Shown here piece by piece: positions 8,450 through 16,076 of a stretch of DNA of 64,000 nucleotides. The translations under genes were made by a program, and so were the position numbers. Within the stretch, counting starts at the first letter, position 1; each line of letters starts with the position of its first letter. The notes under the pieces are model-generated. The model was not told where the DNA came from. It ran no database searches and saw nothing but the letters and a program-made list of their open reading frames with translations. Origin of the DNA: SG8-38 sp041576815. Its GTDB lineage: Bacteria; Myxococcota_A; Polyangia; Polyangiales; Houyiibacteriaceae. Where the stretch lies: contig JBFGKE010000005.1 in assembly GCA_041576815.1 (NCBI GenBank), positions 62,001 to 126,000 of the forward strand, read 5' to 3'.

Positions 8450-9979
8450 ATGAACGCCAACGTCGGGGCCTTTCTGCATCGCTGGGCGCGGCGCGATCCG
8501 ACACGAGCCGGCATCATCGACGCGGGGCGCGGCGATCTCGTGCTCGACTACGCGACGCTCGACCGGCAGGCGTCCCGCGTCGCGGGCCACCTCAGTGCCC
8601 GAGGCCTCGGAGTCGGCGATCGTGTCGCGATCTGTACCGCCAACGGGCTCGAGTTCGTCGCGGCTTGGTTCGGCGCAGTCTATGCCGGGTGCACCACGCT
8701 CCCGGTTCCGGTCCTGTCGACGCCTCACGAGATCGCATTTCGCCTCACGCACGCGGGTTGCAGGGCGCTTCTCAGCGACCAAGAACGCGCGCCGGTCGCC
8801 GAGGAAAGCATGATCCGCGCCGAGGCTCGCTCGGAGCTGCTGTTGGTCGAAGAAGCGATTCGAGACGGCGGCCCGGAGTTGCCACCACGTGACGTTGCCG
8901 CCGACACGCTCGCGATGCTGCTCTACACGTCCGGCACGACGGGTGCCGCAAAGGGCGTGTGCATCACCCACGCGTCTCTGGGCGCCCACACTCGTGCATT
9001 GGTGGAGGACACCCTCCAGCTCACGGAGACCGACCGGGTCCTCGGCACCCTCCCGCTCGGCCACTCGTATGGAATTCGCATGACGCTGCTCGTTCCGTTT
9101 CACGCCGGAGCGAGCACCGTCTTCGTTCCGCGGTTTTCGCCGACTCGCACACTCGAGCTCTGCAACACCCACCGGGTCACCTGGCTTCCGGGGGTGCCCA
9201 CGATGTTCGTGGCCTGGGCCGACGAGTCGACTCAACCGCCGCCGCCGGCGCTTCGATGGTGCATGAGTGCCGGCGCGCCGCTTCCGGAAGACGTCCGGAT
9301 GCGCGCCGAAGAGCGATTGGGCGCACCTGTTCGTCAGGGATACGGTCTCACGGAAGCAACCTTCACCGCGATCAACGCACCGCCGGACATCGCCGTACCG
9401 GGCTCGTCTGGCAAACCGGTCGCGGGAGTCGATGTCCGAATTGCCGACGACTTCGGCGGCGAGCTGCCAAGCGGCGTGCACGGTGAGGTCTTGATCCGCG
9501 GCCAGAACGTCATGGCCGGCTATTTGGACGATCGACTCGCGACCAGACACGTCATGCGCGGCGACTGGCTTCACACCGGCGACATCGGCTACGTCGACGA
9601 CGAAGGCCGCCTCACGATTGCCGACCGAAGCAAGGATTTGATCTTGCGGGGCGGCGCCAGCATCTATCCTTCGGAAGTCGAGAACGTGCTCGCCCACCAC
9701 CCCGCGGTGCGCGACGTGGCGGTCGTGGGCCAGCCCGATGACTACTACGGCGAAGAGATCGTCGCCGTGGTGGTGCCAAGCGCCGAAGTCTCCGCGAACG
9801 CCCTCGATGCCTTCGTGAGGGAAAAGCTCGCCCCCACGAAGGTGCCGCGGCGCTACGCGTTCGTCGACGCTCTTCCGCAGGGTCCAAGCGGGAAGACCTT
9901 GAAGCGAAGACTTCGCGATCAGCTCGAGTCCGGGGAGCTTCAGGCCGCGCCACTAGCTCCGAACCGGCCGGCTCCATAG
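8450..9979 (+). CDS. AMP-dependent acyl-CoA synthetase/ligase
   Basis: A 509-residue ANL-superfamily enzyme that adenylates a carboxylic acid and transfers it to CoA. Motifs in order are the P-loop-like LLYTSGTTGAAKGV, the aromatic/Gly turn GYGLTEA, the adenylate-binding DWLHTGDIGYVD and the hinge DRSKDLILRGG, ending with the catalytic Lys region GPSGKTLKRRLR. The acid substrate cannot be read from the sequence. Start chosen at MNANVGAFLHRWARRDP. Its 3' end overlaps the convergent antiporter gene by 27 bp. Confidence 0.88.
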   Translation: MNANVGAFLHRWARRDPTRAGIIDAGRGDLVLDYATLDRQASRVAGHLSARGLGVGDRVAICTANGLEFVAAWFGAVYAGCTTLPVPVLSTPHEIAFRLTHAGCRALLSDQERAPVAEESMIRAEARSELLLVEEAIRDGGPELPPRDVAADTLAMLLYTSGTTGAAKGVCITHASLGAHTRALVEDTLQLTETDRVLGTLPLGHSYGIRMTLLVPFHAGASTVFVPRFSPTRTLELCNTHRVTWLPGVPTMFVAWADESTQPPPPALRWCMSAGAPLPEDVRMRAEERLGAPVRQGYGLTEATFTAINAPPDIAVPGSSGKPVAGVDVRIADDFGGELPSGVHGEVLIRGQNVMAGYLDDRLATRHVMRGDWLHTGDIGYVDDEGRLTIADRSKDLILRGGASIYPSEVENVLAHHPAVRDVAVVGQPDDYYGEEIVAVVVPSAEVSANALDAFVREKLAPTKVPRRYAFVDALPQGPSGKTLKRRLRDQLESGELQAAPLAPNRPAP

Positions 9980-11665
9980 CTCGAACGCGGCCACGACCAC
10001 GATCGCGCCCACCCCCAGACCGACCCAGGGCCCATACCACCCCGCCGCCACGGGAATCTCCGCGCAAATCAGGCTCGCAGCCCCGATCAAGAGCGCATAC
10101 GGCAGCTGTGTTCGCACGTGATCCATGTGGTCGCAGCTCGCGGCCATCGAGCTCAAAACGGTCGTGTCGGAGATCGGCGAGCAGTGATCGCCCCACACCG
10201 AGCCGGCGAGGATCGACGACACCGTCCCAAGCAGGATCGTTTCGTTGCCCGGTGCGAGCTCATGCGCCAACGGCACGACGAGAGGAAATAGGATGGCCAT
10301 CGTCCCCCACGAGGTGCCCGTCGCGAAGCTGACCAGTGCCGACAGGGTGAACACCGTCGCCGGAATCCACGCCGGTGCGAGCCAATCGCCGACGGCGCCG
10401 ATGAGAAATGCCGCGGTATCGAGGTCTTTGCACACGCCACCGAGCGCCCAGGCCAAGACGAGGATCACGACGGCAAAGAGCATCGAGCGCATGCCGGACA
10501 TCCAAGCTTCGATCGACTTTGCGAACGACAGCGCGCCGCTCGACACGGATAGGGCCAGCGCGGTCAAGCAGCCGGCCCCGGTGGCCCACAGAATCGCGGC
10601 GCTCGAGCTCGCTTCGCCGACAATCGCGCGAAGGGTGAGCTCCATGCCGCCCGAGAGCACCTTGCTGCGGCCATCGACGTAGATGCCGATGGCGGCCACG
10701 AGAACGACGACGACGACGGGAATCACGGCGTTCATGGGACGTCCCCGGATTTCTTCCGGCACCGACTCCTCGTGGAAGTCGGAAGCAGGCTGGGCGCCGG
10801 GCCGGAAGAGCAAACCCTCTTTTAGCGCGCGAGCTTCGGCGCGGAGCATCGGACCCGCGTCACGTCCTCGAAGACCTACCCATGCCACGAACAGCAGCAT
10901 GAGAATCGGATAGAAACGAAAGGGAATCGTTTCGATGAAGGTGAGGTAGGCATCTCGTTCGATGCCGAGCTGGCTGAATTGATCGGCGATGTAGCCGACC
11001 TCGACGCCGATCCAGGAGGAGATCAGCGCCAGGCTCGCGACGGGCGCCGCCGTGGCGTCGACCAGGAACGCGAGCTTTTCTCTGCTGATGCGAAGCCGGT
11101 CCGTCACGGGCCGCATCGATGAGCCCACGAGAAGCGAGTTGGCGTAATCGTCGAAGAAGATGACGAGCCCGAGAAACCAAGTCGTGAGCTGCGCGCGTCG
11201 GCGGCTCGTCGCATCGGTGCCGACCCAGGAAGCGAGCCCCTTTGCGCCGCCGCTTTGCGTAATGAGCCCCAACATCCCGCCCAACAGGAGGCTGAAAACG
11301 ACGATCAGCGCGTGACCTCGATCGGCGATCGCGCCAACGATGTGCGTGTCGAGAAGGCGTGCGAACGAAGTAAGAGGCGCGAGGCCCGACAACAAAAACG
11401 CGCCGAGCCAAACACCGAGCACCAACGCGATCAAAACGTGACGAACGAGTAGCGCGAGCGCGATCGCGAGAAGCGGCGGCAAGATCGATGTCCATGCGGG
11501 AAGGCCGCTGGCGGACCGGCCTTCGACTACCTCCGCGGCTGGGCTCGTTGTACCATTCGTATTGGGTTGAATGACAGTCTGAGCGGTATCGTCCACTGGG
11601 ATGGCGGCAGCCGAAGCAGCCGCGAAACCGAATGTGAGCATCCCGACGAAAAGGACCACCCGCAT
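9953..11665 (-). CDS. NhaC-family Na+/H+ antiporter with N-terminal signal-like segment
   Basis: A 570-residue polytopic inner-membrane protein of the NhaC/ion-transporter superfamily. Core motifs include FFDDYANSLLVGSSMRP, FATGTSWGTMAI and GSVWGDHCSPISDTT, in the positions expected for NhaC transporters that exchange Na+ and H+. The N-terminus (MRVVLFVGMLTFGFAAASAAA) looks like a cleavable signal peptide followed by a polar linker of about 60 residues before the first transport helix. The start at 11665 uses the ATG that shares the CATG tetranucleotide with the divergent START-like gene; starts further upstream would read through that gene. Confidence 0.85.
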   Translation of the reverse strand: MRVVLFVGMLTFGFAAASAAAIPVDDTAQTVIQPNTNGTTSPAAEVVEGRSASGLPAWTSILPPLLAIALALLVRHVLIALVLGVWLGAFLLSGLAPLTSFARLLDTHIVGAIADRGHALIVVFSLLLGGMLGLITQSGGAKGLASWVGTDATSRRRAQLTTWFLGLVIFFDDYANSLLVGSSMRPVTDRLRISREKLAFLVDATAAPVASLALISSWIGVEVGYIADQFSQLGIERDAYLTFIETIPFRFYPILMLLFVAWVGLRGRDAGPMLRAEARALKEGLLFRPGAQPASDFHEESVPEEIRGRPMNAVIPVVVVVLVAAIGIYVDGRSKVLSGGMELTLRAIVGEASSSAAILWATGAGCLTALALSVSSGALSFAKSIEAWMSGMRSMLFAVVILVLAWALGGVCKDLDTAAFLIGAVGDWLAPAWIPATVFTLSALVSFATGTSWGTMAILFPLVVPLAHELAPGNETILLGTVSSILAGSVWGDHCSPISDTTVLSSMAASCDHMDHVRTQLPYALLIGAASLICAEIPVAAGWYGPWVGLGVGAIVVVAAFELWSRPVRS

Positions 11666-12335
11666 GAGCCAGACCAGACATAGACAGGAACACCGCCCTT
11701 GGCCAGTTTTGACGATCGCTTTCGCGGCGATCGCCATCACAGCGGTCTCGCTCGGCGTACCGTCCCCGTCGCTGTCTGCCAACGAGCGGCTGACTGCCGA
11801 AGACAAGAAGCTACTGGCGGCTGGCGAGCTCGTGGTGAAGCAGAAGAACGAGCAGCGGGGTGCATACAAGCTGATCGGCGGGCAGAGCTGGCAGATCGTC
11901 GACGTGCCTTTCGACGTCGCGTGGAAAGCCCTCACCGATTTGCCCCGCTACACGAGCTTCATTCCTCTCGCCACCGAAGCCGACATCAAGCACCAGGCGG
12001 GCAAGGAAGCCGACCTCGCAATTCGACAGCAATGGGGACCGATCGACGTTCGGTACGTGCTTCAGACGACGCTCGAGCCCGAGCGCGGGGCCGTGATGTT
12101 TCGCGTCGATCATTCGCAACAGCACGACATTCGGGCAGGATGGGGCTTCATCCGCGCGCGGCCTTACAAAGGCCAACGGACACTGGTGTCGTTTGGAGCG
12201 CTCGTCGACATCGGTGACGGGGTATTCGTGTCGATCATCCGGCCGGCCGTGCGCCGCGACCTCCTTCGTATTCCGCATCACTTCAAGCGTCACATGGAGG
12301 GCGACGGCGCGGCACTGTACGCGGATTCACCGTAG
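11664..12335 (+). CDS. SRPBCC (START-like/polyketide cyclase) family exported protein
   Basis: A 223-residue protein with one N-terminal hydrophobic segment (WPVLTIAFAAIAITAVSLGV) and a SRPBCC fold. The recognisable pattern is WQIVDVPFDVAWKALTDLPRYTSFIP near the start of the fold. Family members bind hydrophobic ligands; the ligand here is unknown. A ribosome binding site (AAGGA) lies about 8 bp before the ATG. Its start codon overlaps the start of the divergent antiporter gene. Confidence 0.72.
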   Translation: MSQTRHRQEHRPWPVLTIAFAAIAITAVSLGVPSPSLSANERLTAEDKKLLAAGELVVKQKNEQRGAYKLIGGQSWQIVDVPFDVAWKALTDLPRYTSFIPLATEADIKHQAGKEADLAIRQQWGPIDVRYVLQTTLEPERGAVMFRVDHSQQHDIRAGWGFIRARPYKGQRTLVSFGALVDIGDGVFVSIIRPAVRRDLLRIPHHFKRHMEGDGAALYADSP

Positions 12336-12400
12336 GATTGCGCGTTATTTTGCGATGTTCGAACGCTTAGGAAACAATTCGGAAACTAACGCGATCTCGG

Positions 12401-12406
12401 TATAAT
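12401..12406 (+). promoter_or_regulatory. Consensus -10 box (TATAAT) upstream of a micro-ORF
   Basis: A perfect TATAAT preceded by AT-richer sequence than its surroundings. The -35 is weak (TTCGGA at 12378-12383 with 17-bp spacing). The predicted transcript start near 12413 would give a leader of about 30 nt to the micro-ORF. Confidence 0.5.
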
Positions 12407-12444
12407 CCTGGAACGGGGTACGTCATTGCTCGATGGAGGCCCTG

Positions 12445-12525
12445 ATGCACAGCAAAGAACGGAAGTGGCAGCCCGAACGCAAACCTGCTCCCTGGTGGGC
12501 GCACATCCTACGCTGGTGGCTGTAA
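12445..12525 (+). CDS. Micro-ORF: 26-residue basic, Trp-rich peptide
   Basis: A short ORF not long enough for standard calling. The ATG at 12445 is preceded by GGAGG with ideal 5-bp spacing, and the TATAAT at 12401 lies upstream. The peptide is rich in Lys/Arg and Trp and ends PAPWWAHILRWWL, an amphipathic aromatic tail suggesting membrane contact. An in-frame ATG at 12433 would add four residues but lacks as good a ribosome binding site. Function is unknown; possibilities are a membrane-associated small protein or a leader peptide. Expression and conservation are not shown. Confidence 0.4.
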   Translation: MHSKERKWQPERKPAPWWAHILRWWL

Positions 12526-12553
12526 CCTTCTTGCTGCTCGTTTAGTTGAGTAC

Positions 12554-13432
12554 TCAGGCCGCTAGGCTCCACTCTTTGCTCGGCGCGTCGGTCGTGCCGG
12601 CCGGGTCATCATGCTCGTATCGATCGCGGCGGCGTCCCTCTTCGAGGACATGTGCAGGCACGGGTCGAAGGTCCCAAACCAGACCGACCCAGCTCAGCAG
12701 CTTCAGGACGTAGTAGGTGACGTCGACCTCCCACCAGTAAAAGCCGTTGCGGGCGGAGGACTGATAGTGATGGTGGTTGTTGTGCCAGCCCTCGCCGAGC
12801 GTGAGCAGCGCGGTCAGTAGATTGTTGCGGCTTTCGTCGGTGGTGTCGAAACGCTTCTTTCCCCACACGTGCGTGAGCGAGTTGATGAGGAACGTGTTGT
12901 GCCACAGCAGCACCGTGCTCAAGAAGAACCCGATGAAGAGGCCGGGCCAGCCCGCGATGGCGAAACACGCAATCGCGAGGAGAGTGGGAGGCACGACCCA
13001 GTGCTTGTTGAGCCAGCGCAGCTCGGGATACTTCGCAAAGTCGCGAATCTTCTCCCATCGAGTCTCCTCGGTGTCGTCGAAGATCCAGCCGAGATGCGCG
13101 TAAAGGAAGCTTTTTTGAACCGGTGAGTGCACGTCACCGGGCTGGTCGGAGAGCTTGTGATGCACGCGGTGATGCGCCGCCCACCAGAGCACGCCCTTTT
13201 GAGAGCTGGTCTGCGCGATGAACGCGAGGACGAGCTGAAATGGGCGGCTCGTCTTGTAGGTGCGGTGCGAGAAATATCGATGATAGCCGGCGGTAATCCC
13301 GAGGACCCGCACGAACAGCAGCACGACGCAAAGCACGACCGCCTGCCAGGTCACCCCCGACCAGAACGCGCCCAGCACCGCGACATGCGACAAGATGAAC
13401 GGCGTAGCCTTGAGCCACTTCTTCGATTCCAT
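12554..13432 (-). CDS. acyl-CoA (delta-9) fatty acid desaturase
   Basis: A 292-residue membrane di-iron desaturase introducing a double bond into acyl-CoA chains. All three histidine boxes are present in order: HRYFSH (about residue 51), HRVHH (about residue 88) and HNNHHH (about residue 218), between four hydrophobic segments. This is the stearoyl-CoA desaturase type that needs an electron donor. Length matches bacterial members. It lies downstream of the response regulator on the same strand but is separated from it by a terminator-like repeat pair. Confidence 0.92.
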   Translation of the reverse strand: MESKKWLKATPFILSHVAVLGAFWSGVTWQAVVLCVVLLFVRVLGITAGYHRYFSHRTYKTSRPFQLVLAFIAQTSSQKGVLWWAAHHRVHHKLSDQPGDVHSPVQKSFLYAHLGWIFDDTEETRWEKIRDFAKYPELRWLNKHWVVPPTLLAIACFAIAGWPGLFIGFFLSTVLLWHNTFLINSLTHVWGKKRFDTTDESRNNLLTALLTLGEGWHNNHHHYQSSARNGFYWWEVDVTYYVLKLLSWVGLVWDLRPVPAHVLEEGRRRDRYEHDDPAGTTDAPSKEWSLAA

Positions 13433-13502
13433 ACCGACGAGGGTAGTGTCACCCTCCCCAAACCACCGTCACGGTTCACCCCCCCTCACGTCATACTTGT
13501 GT

Positions 13503-13562
13503 AAAAAGGGGACTGTCCCCTTTTCCAACTTCTTTCCTGGAAAAGGGGACTGTCCCCTTTTT
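13503..13562. repeat. Pair of GGGGAC-T-GTCCCC palindromes
   Basis: Two near-identical perfect palindromes (13503-13524 and 13541-13562), each with A4-5, GGGGACTGTCCCC and T4-5. Each can form a 9-bp stem with a 3-nt loop followed by T residues on either strand, so each can terminate in both directions. The second overlaps the stop codon of the response regulator. The core matches the pair at 7.35 kb, indicating a dispersed repeat family. Confidence 0.85.
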
Positions 13563-14274
13563 AGGCTTGGAACTTGTAGCCAGCGCCGCGGACGGAGAGG
13601 AAGTGGACCGGGGAGCTCGGATCGGGCTCGAAGCGGCGGCGAAGACGGGAAATGAAGTTGTCGACGGTGCGGGTGTTGCCGTAGTTGCGGAGCTTCCAGA
13701 CCCGCTCGAGAAGCTCGGTGCGGCTGAGCACGCGACCCGCGTTTTCGGCAAAGTAGCGCAAGAGGTCGAGCTCGAGCTGGGTGAGCTGCACCGCCTCGCC
13801 AGCCACCAAGACCTCGTGAGTGTCGAAGTTGATTTGAGCGTCTCCGAAGGAAAGTGTCGTCGCCTTCGAATTGCCACCCGCGACCTGCTCCCAACGTTGG
13901 CGCCGAAGCACCGAGCGCACGCGCGCGAGCAGCTCGCCGAGCTCGAACGGCTTGACCAGATAGTCGTCCGCGCCGGCCTCGAGGCCGAGCACTCGATCCT
14001 CGGGCGACGAGCGGGCCGTGAGCATGATCACCGGGATGAAGTTGCCCGCGTCGCGGAACTTCTTGCAGAGCTCGAAGCCGTTGACGTCCGGCAGCATGAC
14101 GTCGAGAACGATCGCGTCGTAGCCCGCCGGATCGAGCAGCCGCTGCCCCGCCTCTTTCGCCGTTGCTGCGACATCGACACGGTATCCCTCGAGCTCGAGG
14201 TTCAGCTTGAGGCCGGCTGCGAGGTGGTCTTCGTCTTCGACGACGAGAAGCCGTTGCAACGCCTGCTCGGTCAT
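13561..14274 (-). CDS. OmpR/PhoB-family response regulator
   Basis: A 237-residue response regulator. The receiver domain has the acidic pair VVEDED, the phosphoacceptor Asp in IVLDVMLPD, the Thr in MLTARSS and the Lys in YLVKPF. The C-terminal winged helix shows LTQLELDLLRYFAEN and RTVDNFISRLRRRFEPD. Its start overlaps the stop of the sensor kinase by 4 bp, so the two form a translationally coupled two-component system. The target genes are unknown. Confidence 0.93.
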   Translation of the reverse strand: MTEQALQRLLVVEDEDHLAAGLKLNLELEGYRVDVAATAKEAGQRLLDPAGYDAIVLDVMLPDVNGFELCKKFRDAGNFIPVIMLTARSSPEDRVLGLEAGADDYLVKPFELGELLARVRSVLRRQRWEQVAGGNSKATTLSFGDAQINFDTHEVLVAGEAVQLTQLELDLLRYFAENAGRVLSRTELLERVWKLRNYGNTRTVDNFISRLRRRFEPDPSSPVHFLSVRGAGYKFQA

Positions 14275-15212
14275 CCGCGCACCGCCTGAGCCATCGGGAG
14301 CTCGACGCGCATGGTGGTCCCTCGTCCTCGCCCGCCCGAAAATGCACGAACGTCACCACCGAGCTGTTTCACCAACGCGGACACCACGAACAAGCCGAGC
14401 CCCGTGCCGCGGCGCTGGCGCACCTCTTGGTCTTCAACGCGATAGAAGCGGTGAAACACCCGCCTCAGGTTCTTCGGGTCGATCCCGATGCCGTCGTCGC
14501 GCACCTCGAGGAGCACTTTGTTGGCGGCATCGACACGAGCGACGACTTCCACGCGCGCCGGACGTTCGGAATACTTGGCAGCATTGTCGATCAAATTCTT
14601 GACGACGATCTCGAGGGCTGCGCGGTCGGTCGTGACGACGAGCTCGGGATCGACGCGTACCGAAACCTCTTCCGGATCGAGCTTGTGTCGAATCCGAACC
14701 GCTTCGGCGCACTGTTCGGCGAGCTGGGACAGCGGCACGTCGCTGAGGTTCATCATGCCGGGTCGAGCGTACGACAGCCGGTTGGCTTCGAGGACGTCAT
14801 CGATGAACGCACGAAGGCGATCGACGTCCTCGAGCATCATGGACCGAAGGCTTTCCCGCGCGCTTTCCTCCAACCCCTCGCGCCCGAGCGTTTCGAGGCA
14901 AAGCTGAAGTGAAGCAAGCGGGCTCTTCAGCTCGTGCGTGACCGAGTCGATGAAGCTGTCTTGTTTGCGAACCTCGATGATGCCGCGCGCCAGGGACACG
15001 ACGAAGAGCACGAGCACGACCATGATGAGCACGAACGAAACCGCGCCGAGCACCAAGAGCCACACGTCACCCGCGATGTCCGACGAGCGCGCGATCTTCT
15101 GCCCGAGCAGGAACGACCAGCCAACGAGCAGCGCCGCGCTCAACAACACCGTGATCGCACCGAGCGTGATGGGAACCGAAATCGAAGATCGTATTCTACG
15201 ACGACGTGCCAT
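14271..15212 (-). CDS. sensor histidine kinase
   Basis: A 313-residue membrane kinase with two hydrophobic segments (about residues 15-35 and 50-75) separated by a very short loop, so it probably senses within or near the membrane. The H-box is SVTHELKSPLASLQ, the N-box VVKNLIDNAAKYS, and the ATP lid shows DDGIGID and RGTGLGLFVVS. Start chosen at MARRRRIRSS. It lies between a putative zinc peptidase gene (16 bp upstream) and the response regulator it overlaps. Confidence 0.9.
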   Translation of the reverse strand: MARRRRIRSSISVPITLGAITVLLSAALLVGWSFLLGQKIARSSDIAGDVWLLVLGAVSFVLIMVVLVLFVVSLARGIIEVRKQDSFIDSVTHELKSPLASLQLCLETLGREGLEESARESLRSMMLEDVDRLRAFIDDVLEANRLSYARPGMMNLSDVPLSQLAEQCAEAVRIRHKLDPEEVSVRVDPELVVTTDRAALEIVVKNLIDNAAKYSERPARVEVVARVDAANKVLLEVRDDGIGIDPKNLRRVFHRFYRVEDQEVRQRRGTGLGLFVVSALVKQLGGDVRAFSGGRGRGTTMRVELPMAQAVRG

Positions 15213-15228
15213 GAGTCGGACCGGCGGC

Positions 15229-15996
15229 TCAGCGACCCCGCAAGAGGCGCCAGAGATTCTCTTCCTCCCACTGCTGCGCTTCAGCGTGGTATTCGAAGCT
15301 ACGCTCTCGTTTGCGAAACGCACGGGTGTGGTAGTGACGGCGACCGTTTCGGACGATGGCGGGCATGTCGTGGTGAAGCATTTCGTGAAAGACGACCGCT
15401 TCGACGAAAAACCGGGGGACCCACGGCTGGTCGAGAACGGGGTGGATGCGGATCAACCGCTCTTCCGGGAGATAGGTCCCAAGCTGGAGCGAGCGCTGCC
15501 TTCGGTTGGGCTGAACGCGTCTACCCCACGTGATGAGCACGTCGACCTCGCCCCCGAAATGGCGACCGCCGAGCTCGGAGACGATCTCCGCGAGATCGTG
15601 ATGACGGCCCGCCGGGCGCAAGGTGTCTTCCGGCGGACCGGTTGTGACGAACCGGCCCCGGTGCGCATCGATGAAGCGATCGATCCGTCGGGCGGCGAGG
15701 GCATCGCCATCGCCCAAATACTCGCTCACGGCATCCAAGACGTCTTGGTCGGCGGTGAGGAACATGTGATGCAATCGCACCTCGAGCCGCCCGCCTTTGG
15801 GGCGTGCGGACAACATCGTGCTCCGGTTGTCGGTGATGACCAGGCGGACCGCCTGACCGAGCCGCTCCGAGAGCACTCGGCTCCACGCGGACGCCCGCGC
15901 GTAAGCTCGATCGAGATCGTCCCGTCGATCGTCCCCCGCGCCGCGGTCCGCGATCGGCGGTGCCTCGGCGGCAAACTCGAAGGAAAGCTGAAGCAC
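15229..15996 (-). CDS. SprT-like zinc metallopeptidase domain protein
   Basis: A 255-residue cytoplasmic protein with a zinc-protease-like motif FHEMLHHD near residue 210, followed by RHYHTRAFRKRERSF. The HExxH motif plus a downstream His-containing region and the compact size resemble SprT/YgjP-type metallopeptidases. It is the first gene of an operon with a histidine kinase and a response regulator, so it might act in, or be controlled by, that signalling path. The assignment rests on the motif alone. Confidence 0.55.
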   Translation of the reverse strand: MLQLSFEFAAEAPPIADRGAGDDRRDDLDRAYARASAWSRVLSERLGQAVRLVITDNRSTMLSARPKGGRLEVRLHHMFLTADQDVLDAVSEYLGDGDALAARRIDRFIDAHRGRFVTTGPPEDTLRPAGRHHDLAEIVSELGGRHFGGEVDVLITWGRRVQPNRRQRSLQLGTYLPEERLIRIHPVLDQPWVPRFFVEAVVFHEMLHHDMPAIVRNGRRHYHTRAFRKRERSFEYHAEAQQWEEENLWRLLRGR

Positions 15997-16076
15997 GCCA
16001 TTTCGGGCTAGAGGCTCGATACGACCTTGTCAACCGAGCTTTCGAAGAGCCGACGAGCAGGCTAGAATCGACGGGG

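Noticed and set aside
7748..9700. 650-codon minus-strand ORF
   Set aside because: It lies opposite the acyl-CoA ligase and out of frame with the quinone oxidoreductase; Arg/Gly-rich composition typical of GC-rich antisense frames.
11680..11690. A TAGACA box near the START-like gene considered as another CarH site
   Set aside because: It lies inside coding sequence and has no partner at 11 bp.
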